Assembly (NCBI RefSeq): GCF_900100075.1
Contig: NZ_FNEG01000007.1
Location: 124,001-188,000, forward strand
Reading direction: 5' to 3'
DNA length: 64,000 bases
Origin: Chryseobacterium jejuense
Lineage (GTDB): Bacteria > Bacteroidota > Bacteroidia > Flavobacteriales > Weeksellaceae
Part shown: positions 42,783 through 51,517 of the stretch, one piece after another
Position numbering within the stretch: the first letter of the stretch is position 1
Layout of the letters: each line of letters opens with the position of its first letter
Notes under the pieces: generated by a model
Seen by the model: only the letters and a program-made list of their open reading frames with translations
The model's database searches: none
Told to the model about the DNA's origin: nothing
Translations under genes and position numbers: made by a program

Positions 42783-43577
42783 TTATACTGTGGTTTCTAT
42801 CTTTCTGTTGAGCATTCCTGCATCCGGGTTGTAATTGTCCCAGATCTTCCAGGTGTTATCTATTTTCTTAAAGAAATAAATCTGTGTACTAAGTTGGTTA
42901 ACAAAGTGTTCTTCTCCGGTTTCTCCTACCTTGAACAATAGATTCCAGAATTCCTGAGATTCCAATATTTTTTTATCCGGTCCGTCTGTAACGGTTTGGA
43001 TATCAAAAACTTCATAGTTGGACCGGTTATTCTTAGTTACCAGTTGAAAGTCTTTTTCACAAAGTTCTCTACTGAACTGTGAAATTCTTTCTAAAAACGG
43101 AGAGTCATCAAATACCAAATCTTTGAAAAGATCGGTATTATGATTGGGAAACTGTTTGCAGAACTCAAAAGCCTTTTCACAATAATCATAAACCAACCTG
43201 GTCATTGATGAGACATCATCAGCTTCATCCTGATTTTTCTTTTTATGCCTTATAGAAAGGATATAGTCATTAAGGTCTTTATAACCCAGGAAAATACATA
43301 TTTTATCCAAGGTTTTTAAGAACCTTAGATCGCTATGCGTTTTGTCCTGATAGTCGTTTTCAAAAAAACGCTGTAGAGTAACATGGGAAATCGTAGTCCC
43401 GATTTCAAACTTTTTACCCCCTTTAAGTTCTTCAGCTTCAGAAAGTTCATCTTTAATGATTTCGGAAAGAATAATATAATGGCTTCTCTTCCATTCATTC
43501 ACATTCCCCAAAACAGAATTCCTTACCTTCGAATGCTTTACTACTTCTTCTCGTATCGAATTATATATAGTCTTCAA
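42783..43577 (-). CDS. Hypothetical protein with HTH-like N-terminal domain
   Basis: A 264-residue cytoplasmic protein not assigned to a named family. Residues about 60-110 (GTTISHVTLQRFFEND, then LRFLKTLDKICIFLGYKDLNDYIL) resemble a Bacteroidota domain that looks like a degenerate helix-turn-helix followed by a short helical pair. The C-terminal half has a small alpha+beta fold ending in IYFFKKIDNTWKIWDNY, reminiscent of SnoaL/NTF2-like proteins. The only plausible start is TTG: no in-frame ATG lies between it and the upstream stop. It is located between hpd and the CoA-transferase gene; a regulatory role is possible but unproven. Confidence 0.6.
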   Translation of the reverse strand: MKTIYNSIREEVVKHSKVRNSVLGNVNEWKRSHYIILSEIIKDELSEAEELKGGKKFEIGTTISHVTLQRFFENDYQDKTHSDLRFLKTLDKICIFLGYKDLNDYILSIRHKKKNQDEADDVSSMTRLVYDYCEKAFEFCKQFPNHNTDLFKDLVFDDSPFLERISQFSRELCEKDFQLVTKNNRSNYEVFDIQTVTDGPDKKILESQEFWNLLFKVGETGEEHFVNQLSTQIYFFKKIDNTWKIWDNYNPDAGMLNRKIETTV

Positions 43578-43715
43578 TTTCCTTGTTTTAAAAAGGTTTT
43601 TATCAAAAATACTGCCAAAATATTAAGGCTTTTTTATGATTTCTTGGTATAAGTTAAAGATATATTTTTAAATTCTAAATAAAAATTAAAGTTAAAATAT
43701 ATTAATTCTTGATTA

Positions 43716-44990
43716 TCAGTGCTTAAACCTTTCGAAAGCAGCTCTTTCAAGCATCTCTCTATCATCAGGATGAGCAATGCTAATGAGCTCCTGTGCTCTC
43801 TGGCGAAGGTTTTTCCCATACAGGTAAGCGGTTCCGTATTCTGTAACTACATAATGAATATGACCTCTTGTGGTCACCACACCTGCACCTTGTTTCAGGA
43901 AAGGAACAATCCTTGAAACTCCTTTTTTTGTTCTTGCTGTGATGGCGATGATAGGTTTTCCATCCTCACTTAGGGCTGCACCACGCATAAAGTCCATCTG
44001 GCCACCGATACCACTGTATTGTAAGGTTCCGATAGAGTCGGCGCATACTTGTCCGGTAAGGTCTATTTCAATCGCAGAGTTAATGGCTACCAGTTTTTTA
44101 TTCTTCATGATATTGATTGGGAAGTTGACTTCACTTACATCTCTGAAAGCAAATACTGTGTTATCATCCACATAATCATACAGTTTTCTGGTTCCGAAAC
44201 AAAAGCTGGTAATGGTTTTATTATCGTTGTAGCCTTTATATTTGTTATTAATTACATCATTCTGAATAAGATCTATCACTCCATCACTCAGCATTTCTGT
44301 GTGGATTCCAAGGTCTTTATGGTTATGCAAACATTGCAAAACGGCATCAGGAATAGTTCCGATACCCATTTGGAGGGTAGAACGGTCTTCGATAAGTTCA
44401 GCTACATTTTTTCCTACCAGCATTTCTTCAGGACCAACTTTTGAACTGTAATCTACTGTATGAAGTTCTTCTTCATGCCAAACCAATTTATGAATTCTGC
44501 TGATGTGAATCATACCATCTCCATGGGTTCGCGGCATTCTTGGGTTAACGATTGCAACAATGGTTTTCGCTGTATCTACAGCAGCTCTTGCAATGTCCAC
44601 GGAGGTTCCCAATGTACAGAAACCATGTCTGTCCGGTGGAGAAACGGTTATCAGTGCAACGTCTAGTGGAAGTATATTTTTTCTGAATAAAATAGGAATT
44701 TCACTTAAAAATACAGGAACAAAGTCGCCTCTGTCTGAATTTACAGCATCACGAACCGGCGTAGATACGAATAAAGAATTGATAAAGAATTTGTCTTTGT
44801 ACTCTGGTTTTGCAATTTCTATATTTCCCTGTTGGGTAATAGAAACCATTTCTACATTGTCTAATCGGTGAGCTTGTCTTGCCATTTCATCGATCAGATA
44901 ATTGGGAGTACATGCGCTACCGTGGAAAAATACACGGTTACCACTTTTTATTGTATATATCGCTTCTTCTGCGCTGATGTAATTATTCAT
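43716..44990 (-). CDS. Acetyl-CoA hydrolase/4-hydroxybutyrate CoA-transferase-like
   Basis: Cytoplasmic class I CoA-transferase of 424 residues. Catalytic Glu232 in GIHTEMLSDG, which forms the glutamyl-CoA thioester, and the glycine motif YSGIGGQMDF are present. Length and motifs fit the 4-hydroxybutyrate/butyryl CoA-transferase branch. The acceptor acid is unknown; the location next to homogentisate-pathway genes makes acetoacetate activation worth considering. Minus-strand TATCTTTG (45048-45041) may be its promoter, giving a leader of about 45 nt. Confidence 0.87.
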   Translation of the reverse strand: MNNYISAEEAIYTIKSGNRVFFHGSACTPNYLIDEMARQAHRLDNVEMVSITQQGNIEIAKPEYKDKFFINSLFVSTPVRDAVNSDRGDFVPVFLSEIPILFRKNILPLDVALITVSPPDRHGFCTLGTSVDIARAAVDTAKTIVAIVNPRMPRTHGDGMIHISRIHKLVWHEEELHTVDYSSKVGPEEMLVGKNVAELIEDRSTLQMGIGTIPDAVLQCLHNHKDLGIHTEMLSDGVIDLIQNDVINNKYKGYNDNKTITSFCFGTRKLYDYVDDNTVFAFRDVSEVNFPINIMKNKKLVAINSAIEIDLTGQVCADSIGTLQYSGIGGQMDFMRGAALSEDGKPIIAITARTKKGVSRIVPFLKQGAGVVTTRGHIHYVVTEYGTAYLYGKNLRQRAQELISIAHPDDREMLERAAFERFKH

Positions 44991-45137
44991 ATTTTATTGT
45001 TTTATTATAAAATTCCTGACTAATTTTGCCTAACCTTTCTCAAAGATACCTTTAAAATCTCTATTTATTTCAAATATTGTAAAGGAGATTAAAAGACTTT
45101 TGTCATATCAATGAATCATCTAAATTTAATAAAAAAT

Positions 45138-45168
45138 AAAGGATCAAATGCATAACATCTGATCCTTT
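45138..45168 (-). terminator. Terminator of the succinate CoA-transferase-like gene
   Basis: AAAGGATCA (45138-45146) pairs with TGATCCTTT (45160-45168). On the minus strand ATTTTTTATT follows, 29 bp after the stop codon. Confidence 0.75.
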
Positions 45169-45196
45169 TATAGATTCTCTAAGCTGGTAAAATTTC

Positions 45197-46708
45197 CTAA
45201 TTGGAAACTTCAGTCTCAACTTTCTGTTTCATACTTCCGGTTTCGGAGAAGCGTAAGTGCCAACTGAAAGCTTCTTCCAGCAAGTGTGGCGTATGTCCTC
45301 CACGTTCACAGGCTCTATCGAAATAAGACTGTAATTCTTCTCTGTAATCAGGATGAACACAGTTATCAATGATTTTTTGTGCTCTTTCTCTTGGAGCTAG
45401 CCCTCTTAAATCAGCCAATCCTACATCTGTAACCAAAATATCAACATCGTGCTCTGTATGGTCTGTATGAGAAACCATTGGCAGAACGTGTGAAATATTG
45501 TTTCCTTTGGATGCTGCCTGTGTTACAAAAATACTTAAGTAAGCGTTTCTTGCAAAATCTCCTGAACCTCCGATTCCGTTCATTATTTTTGTTCCCCCAA
45601 TATGAGTTGAGTTTACATTTCCGTAAATATCAAATTCGATTGCTGTATTGATGGCTATTACTCCTAATCTTCTAATTAGTCCAGGAGTATTGGAAATATT
45701 CTGAGGTCTTAATACAAACTTGTCTTTATATTTTGAAAGGTTTCCTAACACTCTTTCATAGCATTCCTGAGAAACGGTAATAGAAGATGCAGATGCAAAA
45801 CTTAGTTTACCGGAATCAATCAGATCAAATGTGCTATCCTGAAGAACTTCAGAAAACATGGTTAAGTCATAAAAATTACTGTCTTTAAATCCTGTAAGCA
45901 CAGCATTGGCTACTTTCCCGATTCCTGCCTGAAGAGGAAGCAATCTGTCTGTAAGACGACCTAGCTGAACTTCATTTTCAAAGAAGGCAAGAAGGTGTTT
46001 GGCGATGGCTGTTGTTTTCTCGTCAGGTTCTGCAATATCGGCAGGGCTGTCTTTAAGATTGGTAAAAACAATGGCTTCAATTTTACTGGGATCAACCGGA
46101 ATACTTTTTCTTCCGATTTTATTCCATGGAGCAACAATGGGAATGACATTTCTGTAAGGATAATCTTCAGCCTGATAAATATCGTGGATGCCATAGACTT
46201 CTTCAGGAACTTCCGTATTGATTTCAATGATGACTTTCTTAGCCAGAGCCGCAAAGGTTACTGAATTTCCCACTGATGTGGTTGGAACAATACTTCCGTC
46301 TCTTTCGATATAAGCAGCCTCAATAATAGCAACGTCAATGCTCTGAAGGTTTTTGGTGTGAAGAAGTTCGGCACTTTCACTTAAATGCTGATCGATGAAG
46401 AGAATTTCACCTTTATTGATTTTGTTCCTTAAAGTAGGGTCTACCTGAAACGGCATTCTTTTCTTTAAGACATTAGCTTCCGCCAGTTTTCCGTCTGTGC
46501 CGTGTCCCAGCGAAGCTCCGGTCATTAAAGTGACTTTAAGATCTTCTGTTTTTCCTCTTTCAGCGAGTGCAGGCAAAATGGCTTTGCTGTCACCTGCTTT
46601 TGTAAAGCCGCTAGATCCTATGATCATACCGTCTTTAATCAATTTTACAGCATTTTCGGCTGTAGTTACCTTTTCGTGTAAACTTTCTAATCTGATTCTT
46701 TCTAACAT
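45197..46708 (-). CDS. Acetyl-CoA hydrolase/succinyl-CoA:acetate CoA-transferase family
   Basis: Cytoplasmic CoA-transferase of 503 residues, the length of the Cat1/AarC (succinyl-CoA:acetate CoA-transferase) branch. Catalytic Glu287 lies in LTMFSEVLQDS and the CoA-binding glycine motif is GIGGSGDFARNAYLS. It shares the superfamily with the 424-residue neighbour but is a different branch, not a recent duplicate. It could link succinyl-CoA with acetate or acetoacetate. Minus-strand TAAATTTG (46799-46792) gives a leader of about 80 nt. Confidence 0.88.
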   Translation of the reverse strand: MLERIRLESLHEKVTTAENAVKLIKDGMIIGSSGFTKAGDSKAILPALAERGKTEDLKVTLMTGASLGHGTDGKLAEANVLKKRMPFQVDPTLRNKINKGEILFIDQHLSESAELLHTKNLQSIDVAIIEAAYIERDGSIVPTTSVGNSVTFAALAKKVIIEINTEVPEEVYGIHDIYQAEDYPYRNVIPIVAPWNKIGRKSIPVDPSKIEAIVFTNLKDSPADIAEPDEKTTAIAKHLLAFFENEVQLGRLTDRLLPLQAGIGKVANAVLTGFKDSNFYDLTMFSEVLQDSTFDLIDSGKLSFASASSITVSQECYERVLGNLSKYKDKFVLRPQNISNTPGLIRRLGVIAINTAIEFDIYGNVNSTHIGGTKIMNGIGGSGDFARNAYLSIFVTQAASKGNNISHVLPMVSHTDHTEHDVDILVTDVGLADLRGLAPRERAQKIIDNCVHPDYREELQSYFDRACERGGHTPHLLEEAFSWHLRFSETGSMKQKVETEVSN

Positions 46709-46803
46709 GTAATATTGATTTTTTTTAAACCACCATTACTTAGGATGCGTTATGAAAAATAATGATGGTAATATATGTGAACCATACCTTACAAATTTAC
46801 GAA

Positions 46804-46840
46804 AAAAGACGCTTTAAATAAAGGATTTAAAGCGTCTTTT
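46804..46840 (-). terminator. Terminator of hmgA
   Basis: AAAAGACGCTTTAAAT (46804-46819) and ATTTAAAGCGTCTTTT (46825-46840) form a perfect 16-bp stem with a 5-nt loop, 53 bp after the hmgA stop codon. Confidence 0.9.
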
Positions 46841-46892
46841 GTATGTATTTAGTAATAGTTTTTCTCTATGATAAGAAAGATCTTCTACTGTT

Positions 46893-48044
46893 TTATTCTA
46901 ACCATGAAGTTTTGTAGGACGGATCTTCCACTTTTAAAGCTTCTTCCGTAATTTTTAACGGACGGAAAGGGTCTACCATTACCGCATATTCTTCCGTGAA
47001 TTTTTTACCAATACTTCTTTCCATAGCTCCCGGATGTGGCCCGTGAACAATTCCGCCAGGGTGAAGTGTGAAGTCCATTAAGTCAATATGATTACGGCTC
47101 ATGAAATCACCTTCTGTATAGAATAATACCTCATCAGAATCAATATTGGAATGATTGTAAGGAGCAGGAATAGCCATTGGGTGATAGTCGTACATTCTTG
47201 CACAGAATGAACATACTACAAAATTATGGGCTTCAAAATTCTGGTGTACTGGTGGCGGTTGGTGGATTCTTCCCGTAATCGGCTCAAAGTTTTTGATATT
47301 AAATTTATATGGATAAAAATATCCGTCCCAGCCTACAACATCAAATGGATGTGTTGCATAGATAAAGTCTGTGATCTGGTTTTCTTTTTTTACTTTAATC
47401 AGGAATTCTCCTTTTTCGTCAACAGGTTCTTTAAAAGTAGGAGCAATCATATCTCTTTCGCAGAACGGAGAATGTTCCAAAAGCTGCCCGAATTCATTTC
47501 TGTATCTTTTCGGAGTGTAAATAGGAGAGTGGCTCTCCAGTACAAAGAATACTGTATTTTCAGATTGTAATTCTACCTGATAAATCGTTCCTCTTGGAAT
47601 AATAAGATAATCGCCGGTTGCAAATTCAAGGTCTCCTACAAAAGTTTTTAAAATTCCGGTGCCTTCATGTACGAATAAAAGTTCGTCACATTCAGCATTT
47701 TTGTAGAAATAATCCATCGATTTTCTTGGCTTTGCCAATCCCATTTTCAGGTCATTATTCATCAAGAGGATCTTACGGCTGTCCATGAAATCGTCCTCAG
47801 GAGTTACATTCATTCCTTTGAACATTCTTGGCGCAATATTTTTCTCCACCGCAATTTTAGGAGTTACATCTTTCGGTTCCCCGATTGATTTGATCTGTGT
47901 AGGGCGGTGAATATGGTACAATAGAGAAGAGATCCCATGAAAACCTTCGGTTCCGAAAAGTTGTTCATAGTAAAATTTATCTTCCGGAGATTTAAAGACT
48001 GTATGCCTTTTTTGTGGGATGTTTCCCAATAGATGATATCTCAT
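46893..48044 (-). CDS. hmgA: Homogentisate 1,2-dioxygenase
   Basis: Fe(II) enzyme opening the homogentisate ring to maleylacetoacetate. The 383-residue cupin-fold protein is shorter than the proteobacterial form (about 430-440) but keeps the core: LLFVHEGTGIL, GDYLIIPRGTIYQ, FDVVGWDGYFYPYKFNI, PPPVHQNFEAHNFVVCSF and the iron-site segment HPGGIVHGPHPGAMERS. Divergent from the TonB receptor. Minus-strand TAAATTTG (48074-48067) may be its -7 box. No maleylacetoacetate isomerase gene is in the window. Confidence 0.94.
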   Translation of the reverse strand: MRYHLLGNIPQKRHTVFKSPEDKFYYEQLFGTEGFHGISSLLYHIHRPTQIKSIGEPKDVTPKIAVEKNIAPRMFKGMNVTPEDDFMDSRKILLMNNDLKMGLAKPRKSMDYFYKNAECDELLFVHEGTGILKTFVGDLEFATGDYLIIPRGTIYQVELQSENTVFFVLESHSPIYTPKRYRNEFGQLLEHSPFCERDMIAPTFKEPVDEKGEFLIKVKKENQITDFIYATHPFDVVGWDGYFYPYKFNIKNFEPITGRIHQPPPVHQNFEAHNFVVCSFCARMYDYHPMAIPAPYNHSNIDSDEVLFYTEGDFMSRNHIDLMDFTLHPGGIVHGPHPGAMERSIGKKFTEEYAVMVDPFRPLKITEEALKVEDPSYKTSWLE

Positions 48045-48119
48045 TTTACTTTCATATGTAGTTTCTCAAATTTAATCATTTTTCATGAATTGGCTGAATC
48101 AAATATTTATATAGAAGTT

Positions 48120-48158
48120 TTGCGTTTCAAAAATAATTGTTAGATTTGCCTAACAATT
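48120..48158 (+). promoter_or_regulatory. Promoter with a 9-bp palindrome over the -7 box
   Basis: TTG (48120-48122), an 18-nt spacer and TAGATTTG (48141-48148) form the promoter. A perfect 9-bp inverted repeat AATTGTTAG (48135-48143) / CTAACAATT (48150-48158) with a 6-nt centre covers the -7 box. Half-sites TTAG/CTAA recall DtxR/MntR-family metalloregulator operators, so binding would block transcription. Confidence 0.6.
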
Positions 48159-48166
48159 TTAATTTC

Positions 48167-50236
48167 ATGAAGCGAATATTATTTTCTATTACTTTTTTAT
48201 CCTCCTATTGTTTTGCACAGGAGACAGATAGTTTAAGTTTAAATCAACATAAAAACACAGATTCTGTAAAGGTTTCAAAGAAGGAGTTTAAGACAAGTAC
48301 TATTGATGATGTAGTGGTTACCGGAACCATAAAACCGATGAGCAGGTCTAAAAGTCCTGTGGCTGTTGAGATCTACAGTCAGAAATTTTTCCAGAAAAAT
48401 CCTACTCCAAGTATTTTTGAAGCCATCAGTATGGTCAATGGAGTAAAGCCACAATTGAACTGTTCGGTATGTAACACAGGAGATATTCACATTAACGGTT
48501 TGGAAGGGCCATATACAATGATTTTGATTGACGGAATGCCCATCGTAAGTTCTCTTTCTACAGTATATGGACTAAGTGGGATTCCTAATAGTCTTGTGGA
48601 CAGAATAGAAGTGGTAAAAGGTCCTGCGTCTTCCATTTATGGCTCTGAAGCAATGGGTGGTGTTATTAATATTATTACAAAAAATGCTTTAACGGCTCCT
48701 AAGTTGAGCGTAGATATGATGACCAGTTCATGGGCTGAGAATAATCTGGATCTTTCCACCAAGTTTACTATTGGAAAGAATGCAGCTTCATTATTAAGCT
48801 TAAATTATTTCAGTTTTCAGGAAAAGATAGATCAGAACAAGGATAACTTTACGGATACTACTTTACAAAGCAGAATCTCCGTTTTTAATAAATGGAACTT
48901 TAAGAGGAAAGAAAACAGACAGGCGAGTTTTGCTTTGAGATATTTGTATGAAGATCGTTTCGGAGGTGAAATGCAATGGAATAAATCTTTTCGTGGAAGC
49001 AATGAGGTATATGGGGAAAGTATTTATACCAACAGAGCGGAAGTTTTCGGGTTGTATGAATGGCCAATGAAAGAACATATCGTTACTCAGTTTTCCTATA
49101 ATTACCATGACCAAAATTCCTTTTATGGAGCTAATCCGTTTAATGCGCTTCAGAAAGTAGCCTTTGTGCAAACATATTGGGACAGAAGTTTCGGGAAACA
49201 TGATATTACAGCAGGATTGACGTTTAAAAGAACTTTTTATGATGACAATACTCCGGGAACTTTGGGATCAGATGGAGTAACCAACGCTCCCATGAAGTCT
49301 CCGATCTGGGGAGCGTTTATACAGGATCAGTGGGAGATCAATGATAAGAATACCTTGTTATTAGGATACCGTTATGATTACGATAAGGTTCATCATTCCG
49401 TACATTCCCCAAGATTTGCATGGAAATTCTCACCGAATCCGTATCATACTTTAAGATTCAATTTTGGAACAGGATTCAGAGTCGTGAATCTGTTTACAGA
49501 GGATCATGCAGCATTAACGGGTTCCAGAGAAGTTATTGTAAAGTCTGATCTGCTGCCTGAAAGATCAGTGAACGGAAATGTAAATTATATCTGGAAAATT
49601 CCTGTTGGAAACCGTATGGTGAATCTTGATGCTTCTGCATTTTATACCTATTTCAGTAATAAAATTGTGGGGGATTTTGATTCTGATCCAAATAAAATCA
49701 TCTATGACAATCTTCAGGGATATGGAATTTCCAGAGGAGCTTCATTGAATGTAGATTTCAGTTTTTCATTTCCATTAAGCGTCAATTTGGGAGTAACCTA
49801 TCTCGATGTTTACCAGAAATTTGATAACGAAGATCAAAAAACACAACAACTTCACGCTCCAAAATGGAGTGGCACCTATAATTTAACCTATAAATTCCTA
49901 AGTAATCTGACTGTCGATTTCACGGGACAATTTTATGGCCCGATGAGACTGCCTGTTTTACCGAATGACTTCCGTCCTGAGTATTCACCATTCTATTCTT
50001 TAGCAAATATTCAGGTTTCAAAGAGCTTCAAATCCGGATTTGAAGTTTATTGCGGGGTGAAAAATTTATTCAACTTTACTCCTAAAGATCCCTTAATGAG
50101 GCCTTTTGACCCATTTGATAAACATGCTGATGACCCAATTAGCAATCCAAACCACTATACTTTCGATACCGCATATGGCTATGCGCCTATGCAAGGCATC
50201 AGAGGGTTCTTGGGAGTGAAATATACACTGAAATGA
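48167..50236 (+). CDS. TonB-dependent receptor coupled to a thioredoxin-like gene
   Basis: Outer-membrane receptor of 689 residues (signal peptide MKRILFSITFLSSYCFAQ; ATG preferred over an upstream TTG that lies before the -7 box). The plug domain shows DDVVVTGTIKPMSRSKSPV, then CSVCNTGDIHINGLEGPYT, a CxxC-containing variant, and RIEVVKGPASSIYGSEAMGGVINIITK. The barrel ends with MQGIRGFLGVKYTLK. The plug CxxC and the coupled thioredoxin-like protein suggest a metal- or thiol-related ligand. The stop overlaps the next start by 4 bp. Confidence 0.9.
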   Translation: MKRILFSITFLSSYCFAQETDSLSLNQHKNTDSVKVSKKEFKTSTIDDVVVTGTIKPMSRSKSPVAVEIYSQKFFQKNPTPSIFEAISMVNGVKPQLNCSVCNTGDIHINGLEGPYTMILIDGMPIVSSLSTVYGLSGIPNSLVDRIEVVKGPASSIYGSEAMGGVINIITKNALTAPKLSVDMMTSSWAENNLDLSTKFTIGKNAASLLSLNYFSFQEKIDQNKDNFTDTTLQSRISVFNKWNFKRKENRQASFALRYLYEDRFGGEMQWNKSFRGSNEVYGESIYTNRAEVFGLYEWPMKEHIVTQFSYNYHDQNSFYGANPFNALQKVAFVQTYWDRSFGKHDITAGLTFKRTFYDDNTPGTLGSDGVTNAPMKSPIWGAFIQDQWEINDKNTLLLGYRYDYDKVHHSVHSPRFAWKFSPNPYHTLRFNFGTGFRVVNLFTEDHAALTGSREVIVKSDLLPERSVNGNVNYIWKIPVGNRMVNLDASAFYTYFSNKIVGDFDSDPNKIIYDNLQGYGISRGASLNVDFSFSFPLSVNLGVTYLDVYQKFDNEDQKTQQLHAPKWSGTYNLTYKFLSNLTVDFTGQFYGPMRLPVLPNDFRPEYSPFYSLANIQVSKSFKSGFEVYCGVKNLFNFTPKDPLMRPFDPFDKHADDPISNPNHYTFDTAYGYAPMQGIRGFLGVKYTLK

Positions 50237-50694
50237 AAATTTTAGCTTTATTTTTAATGTTTGTACCCTGTCTTTGTCTGTCTCAGATGAAGACAGGGAC
50301 TTTTTCCGAAGTGGAGCTTATGCAAAAAAAATCTCCAAAACCCATGGTAATCCATCTTTATACGGATTGGTGTGGTGTTTGTAAAATAGAGTCCTTTAAA
50401 CTGAATAAGGATAAAGATCTGGTGGAAATAATGAACAACCATTTTTACCTGATTAATTTTGAGGCTGAAAAAACGAGAGAGAAAATAAACTTCCAGGGAC
50501 AGGAGTTTGAATATTTAGCCAATGGTAGTTCAGGGATTCATGAATTGGCGCTGGCACTATCTAAAAATAAAGAGCAGCCTGTTTATCCGTTGTGGATTTT
50601 TTTGGATAAGAACCAGAAGCTAGTCTATTATCAGGAAGGATTGCTTACTCCTGATAAAATGAAAGAAAAATTGCTGGAGATTTCCGCTTTATGA
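50233..50694 (+). CDS. Exported thioredoxin-family protein
   Basis: Predicted periplasmic thiol-disulphide protein of 153 residues. Signal peptide MKILALFLMFVPCLCLS, then a thioredoxin fold with the redox pair Cys47-G-V-Cys50 in TDWCGVCK and the cis-Pro region near VYPLWIFLDKNQKLVYYQEG. It overlaps the TonB-receptor stop by 4 bp (ATGA), so both are translated together. It may keep the receptor or its ligand reduced. Further genes are separated by a long repeat element. Confidence 0.88.
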   Translation: MKILALFLMFVPCLCLSQMKTGTFSEVELMQKKSPKPMVIHLYTDWCGVCKIESFKLNKDKDLVEIMNNHFYLINFEAEKTREKINFQGQEFEYLANGSSGIHELALALSKNKEQPVYPLWIFLDKNQKLVYYQEGLLTPDKMKEKLLEISAL

Positions 50695-51036
50695 TTTGTT
50701 GTTGGAAAGCGCTAAGGCGCTAAGCTTTTTCTATTCAACACGTCTTTAGGGCGCAAGGATTTTATCTGTGATAAAATTTTATACTGCTTTTTTAAATGCC
50801 ACGAATGCACGAATAAAAAACGTTCACCTTGCACAAGATTCTATGTACCTATGTGGTTTAAATATTTTTTTGAACCACATAGGTACATAGATTTTATACC
50901 TGAAATTAAGCATGCATCATATTATTTGTGCATTCGTGGAAAAATATTAGCCGTTTATTTAAGGTTCTCGCAGAGTGAACAGATTTCGCAGATCTTTTTT
51001 GCATCTGTGAAATTTGTGTGATCTGTGGGAAATCTT
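50695..51036. repeat. Nested palindromic intergenic element, copy 1
   Basis: No gene. The left part has GTTGGAAAGCGCTAAGGCGC (from 50701), then TCTTTAGGGCGCAAGG, then TGCCACGAATGCACGAATAA (50797-50816). The centre is a perfect 18-bp hairpin CTATGTACCTATGTGGTT (50841-50858) / complement (50873-50890). The right part returns with GTGCATTCGTGG (50928-50939), the complement of 50799-50810, and then a different module, ATTTCGCAGAT (50983-50993) / ATCTGTGAAAT (51003-51013). Left-side order matches copy 2 at 53044. Confidence 0.8.
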
Positions 51037-51513
51037 TTACTCTTTACCTTCAGCATCAATCAAAACGGCCAGTTGTATGCATGGTTCATCAGATCTGTTA
51101 CTCCAGGCATGATTGGTACCTCTTTGGATCACAATATCTCCGGGTTTCAGAAGAGTTTCCCCTTCTTCCATAATCAGATAAAGCTCCCCGGAAAGAATGA
51201 TAATGTAATCTAATGTTGGAGTCTGATGCATCATCGGATGAGGTTCTCCTTTCTTGAATTCAACGCCTAAGTCTTTATCCGGTGGAACGACTACATATCG
51301 GAAGTAGGTTCCATTTTTAGGGGTTTGTGGAAATCCAGTGTTGGGAATTTTGTTTTCAACATCTAAACTTGCCGGCATTGTCTGGGTATTCCATATGTCT
51401 GAGACAATCAGCCCTGGGAAATGTTCTATTGCGTTTTCAACCTGTTGATCTTCTATGATAATTGATTTTCCGTCTTTGATTCCGGTTACGATGCGTCTTG
51501 GTATTTTGTTCAT
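51037..51513 (-). CDS. Cupin-domain protein
   Basis: Cytoplasmic single-cupin protein of 158 residues. The barrel motif GELYLIMEEGETLLKPGDIVIQRGTNHAWSNRSDEP (two pieces near 110-145) has a His before and after the GD turn suitable for metal binding (MMHQTPTLDYIIILSGE upstream). Substrate unknown. Its start lies 4 bp after the oxidoreductase stop, so both belong to the operon divergent from hxlR. Confidence 0.82.
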   Translation of the reverse strand: MNKIPRRIVTGIKDGKSIIIEDQQVENAIEHFPGLIVSDIWNTQTMPASLDVENKIPNTGFPQTPKNGTYFRYVVVPPDKDLGVEFKKGEPHPMMHQTPTLDYIIILSGELYLIMEEGETLLKPGDIVIQRGTNHAWSNRSDEPCIQLAVLIDAEGKE

Positions 51514-51517
51514 GGAT

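Noticed and set aside
45021..45038. TAATTTTGCCTAACC upstream of the 424-residue CoA-transferase gene, similar to the second TonB receptor palindrome
   Set aside because: It has only one CTAAC half-site and no inverted partner; the shared TTTGCC is largely the promoter box.
43716..46708. The two CoA-transferase genes as a recent tandem duplication
   Set aside because: They differ in length (424 and 503) and in catalytic-region wording (HTEMLSDG versus FSEVLQDS), so they belong to different branches of the family.
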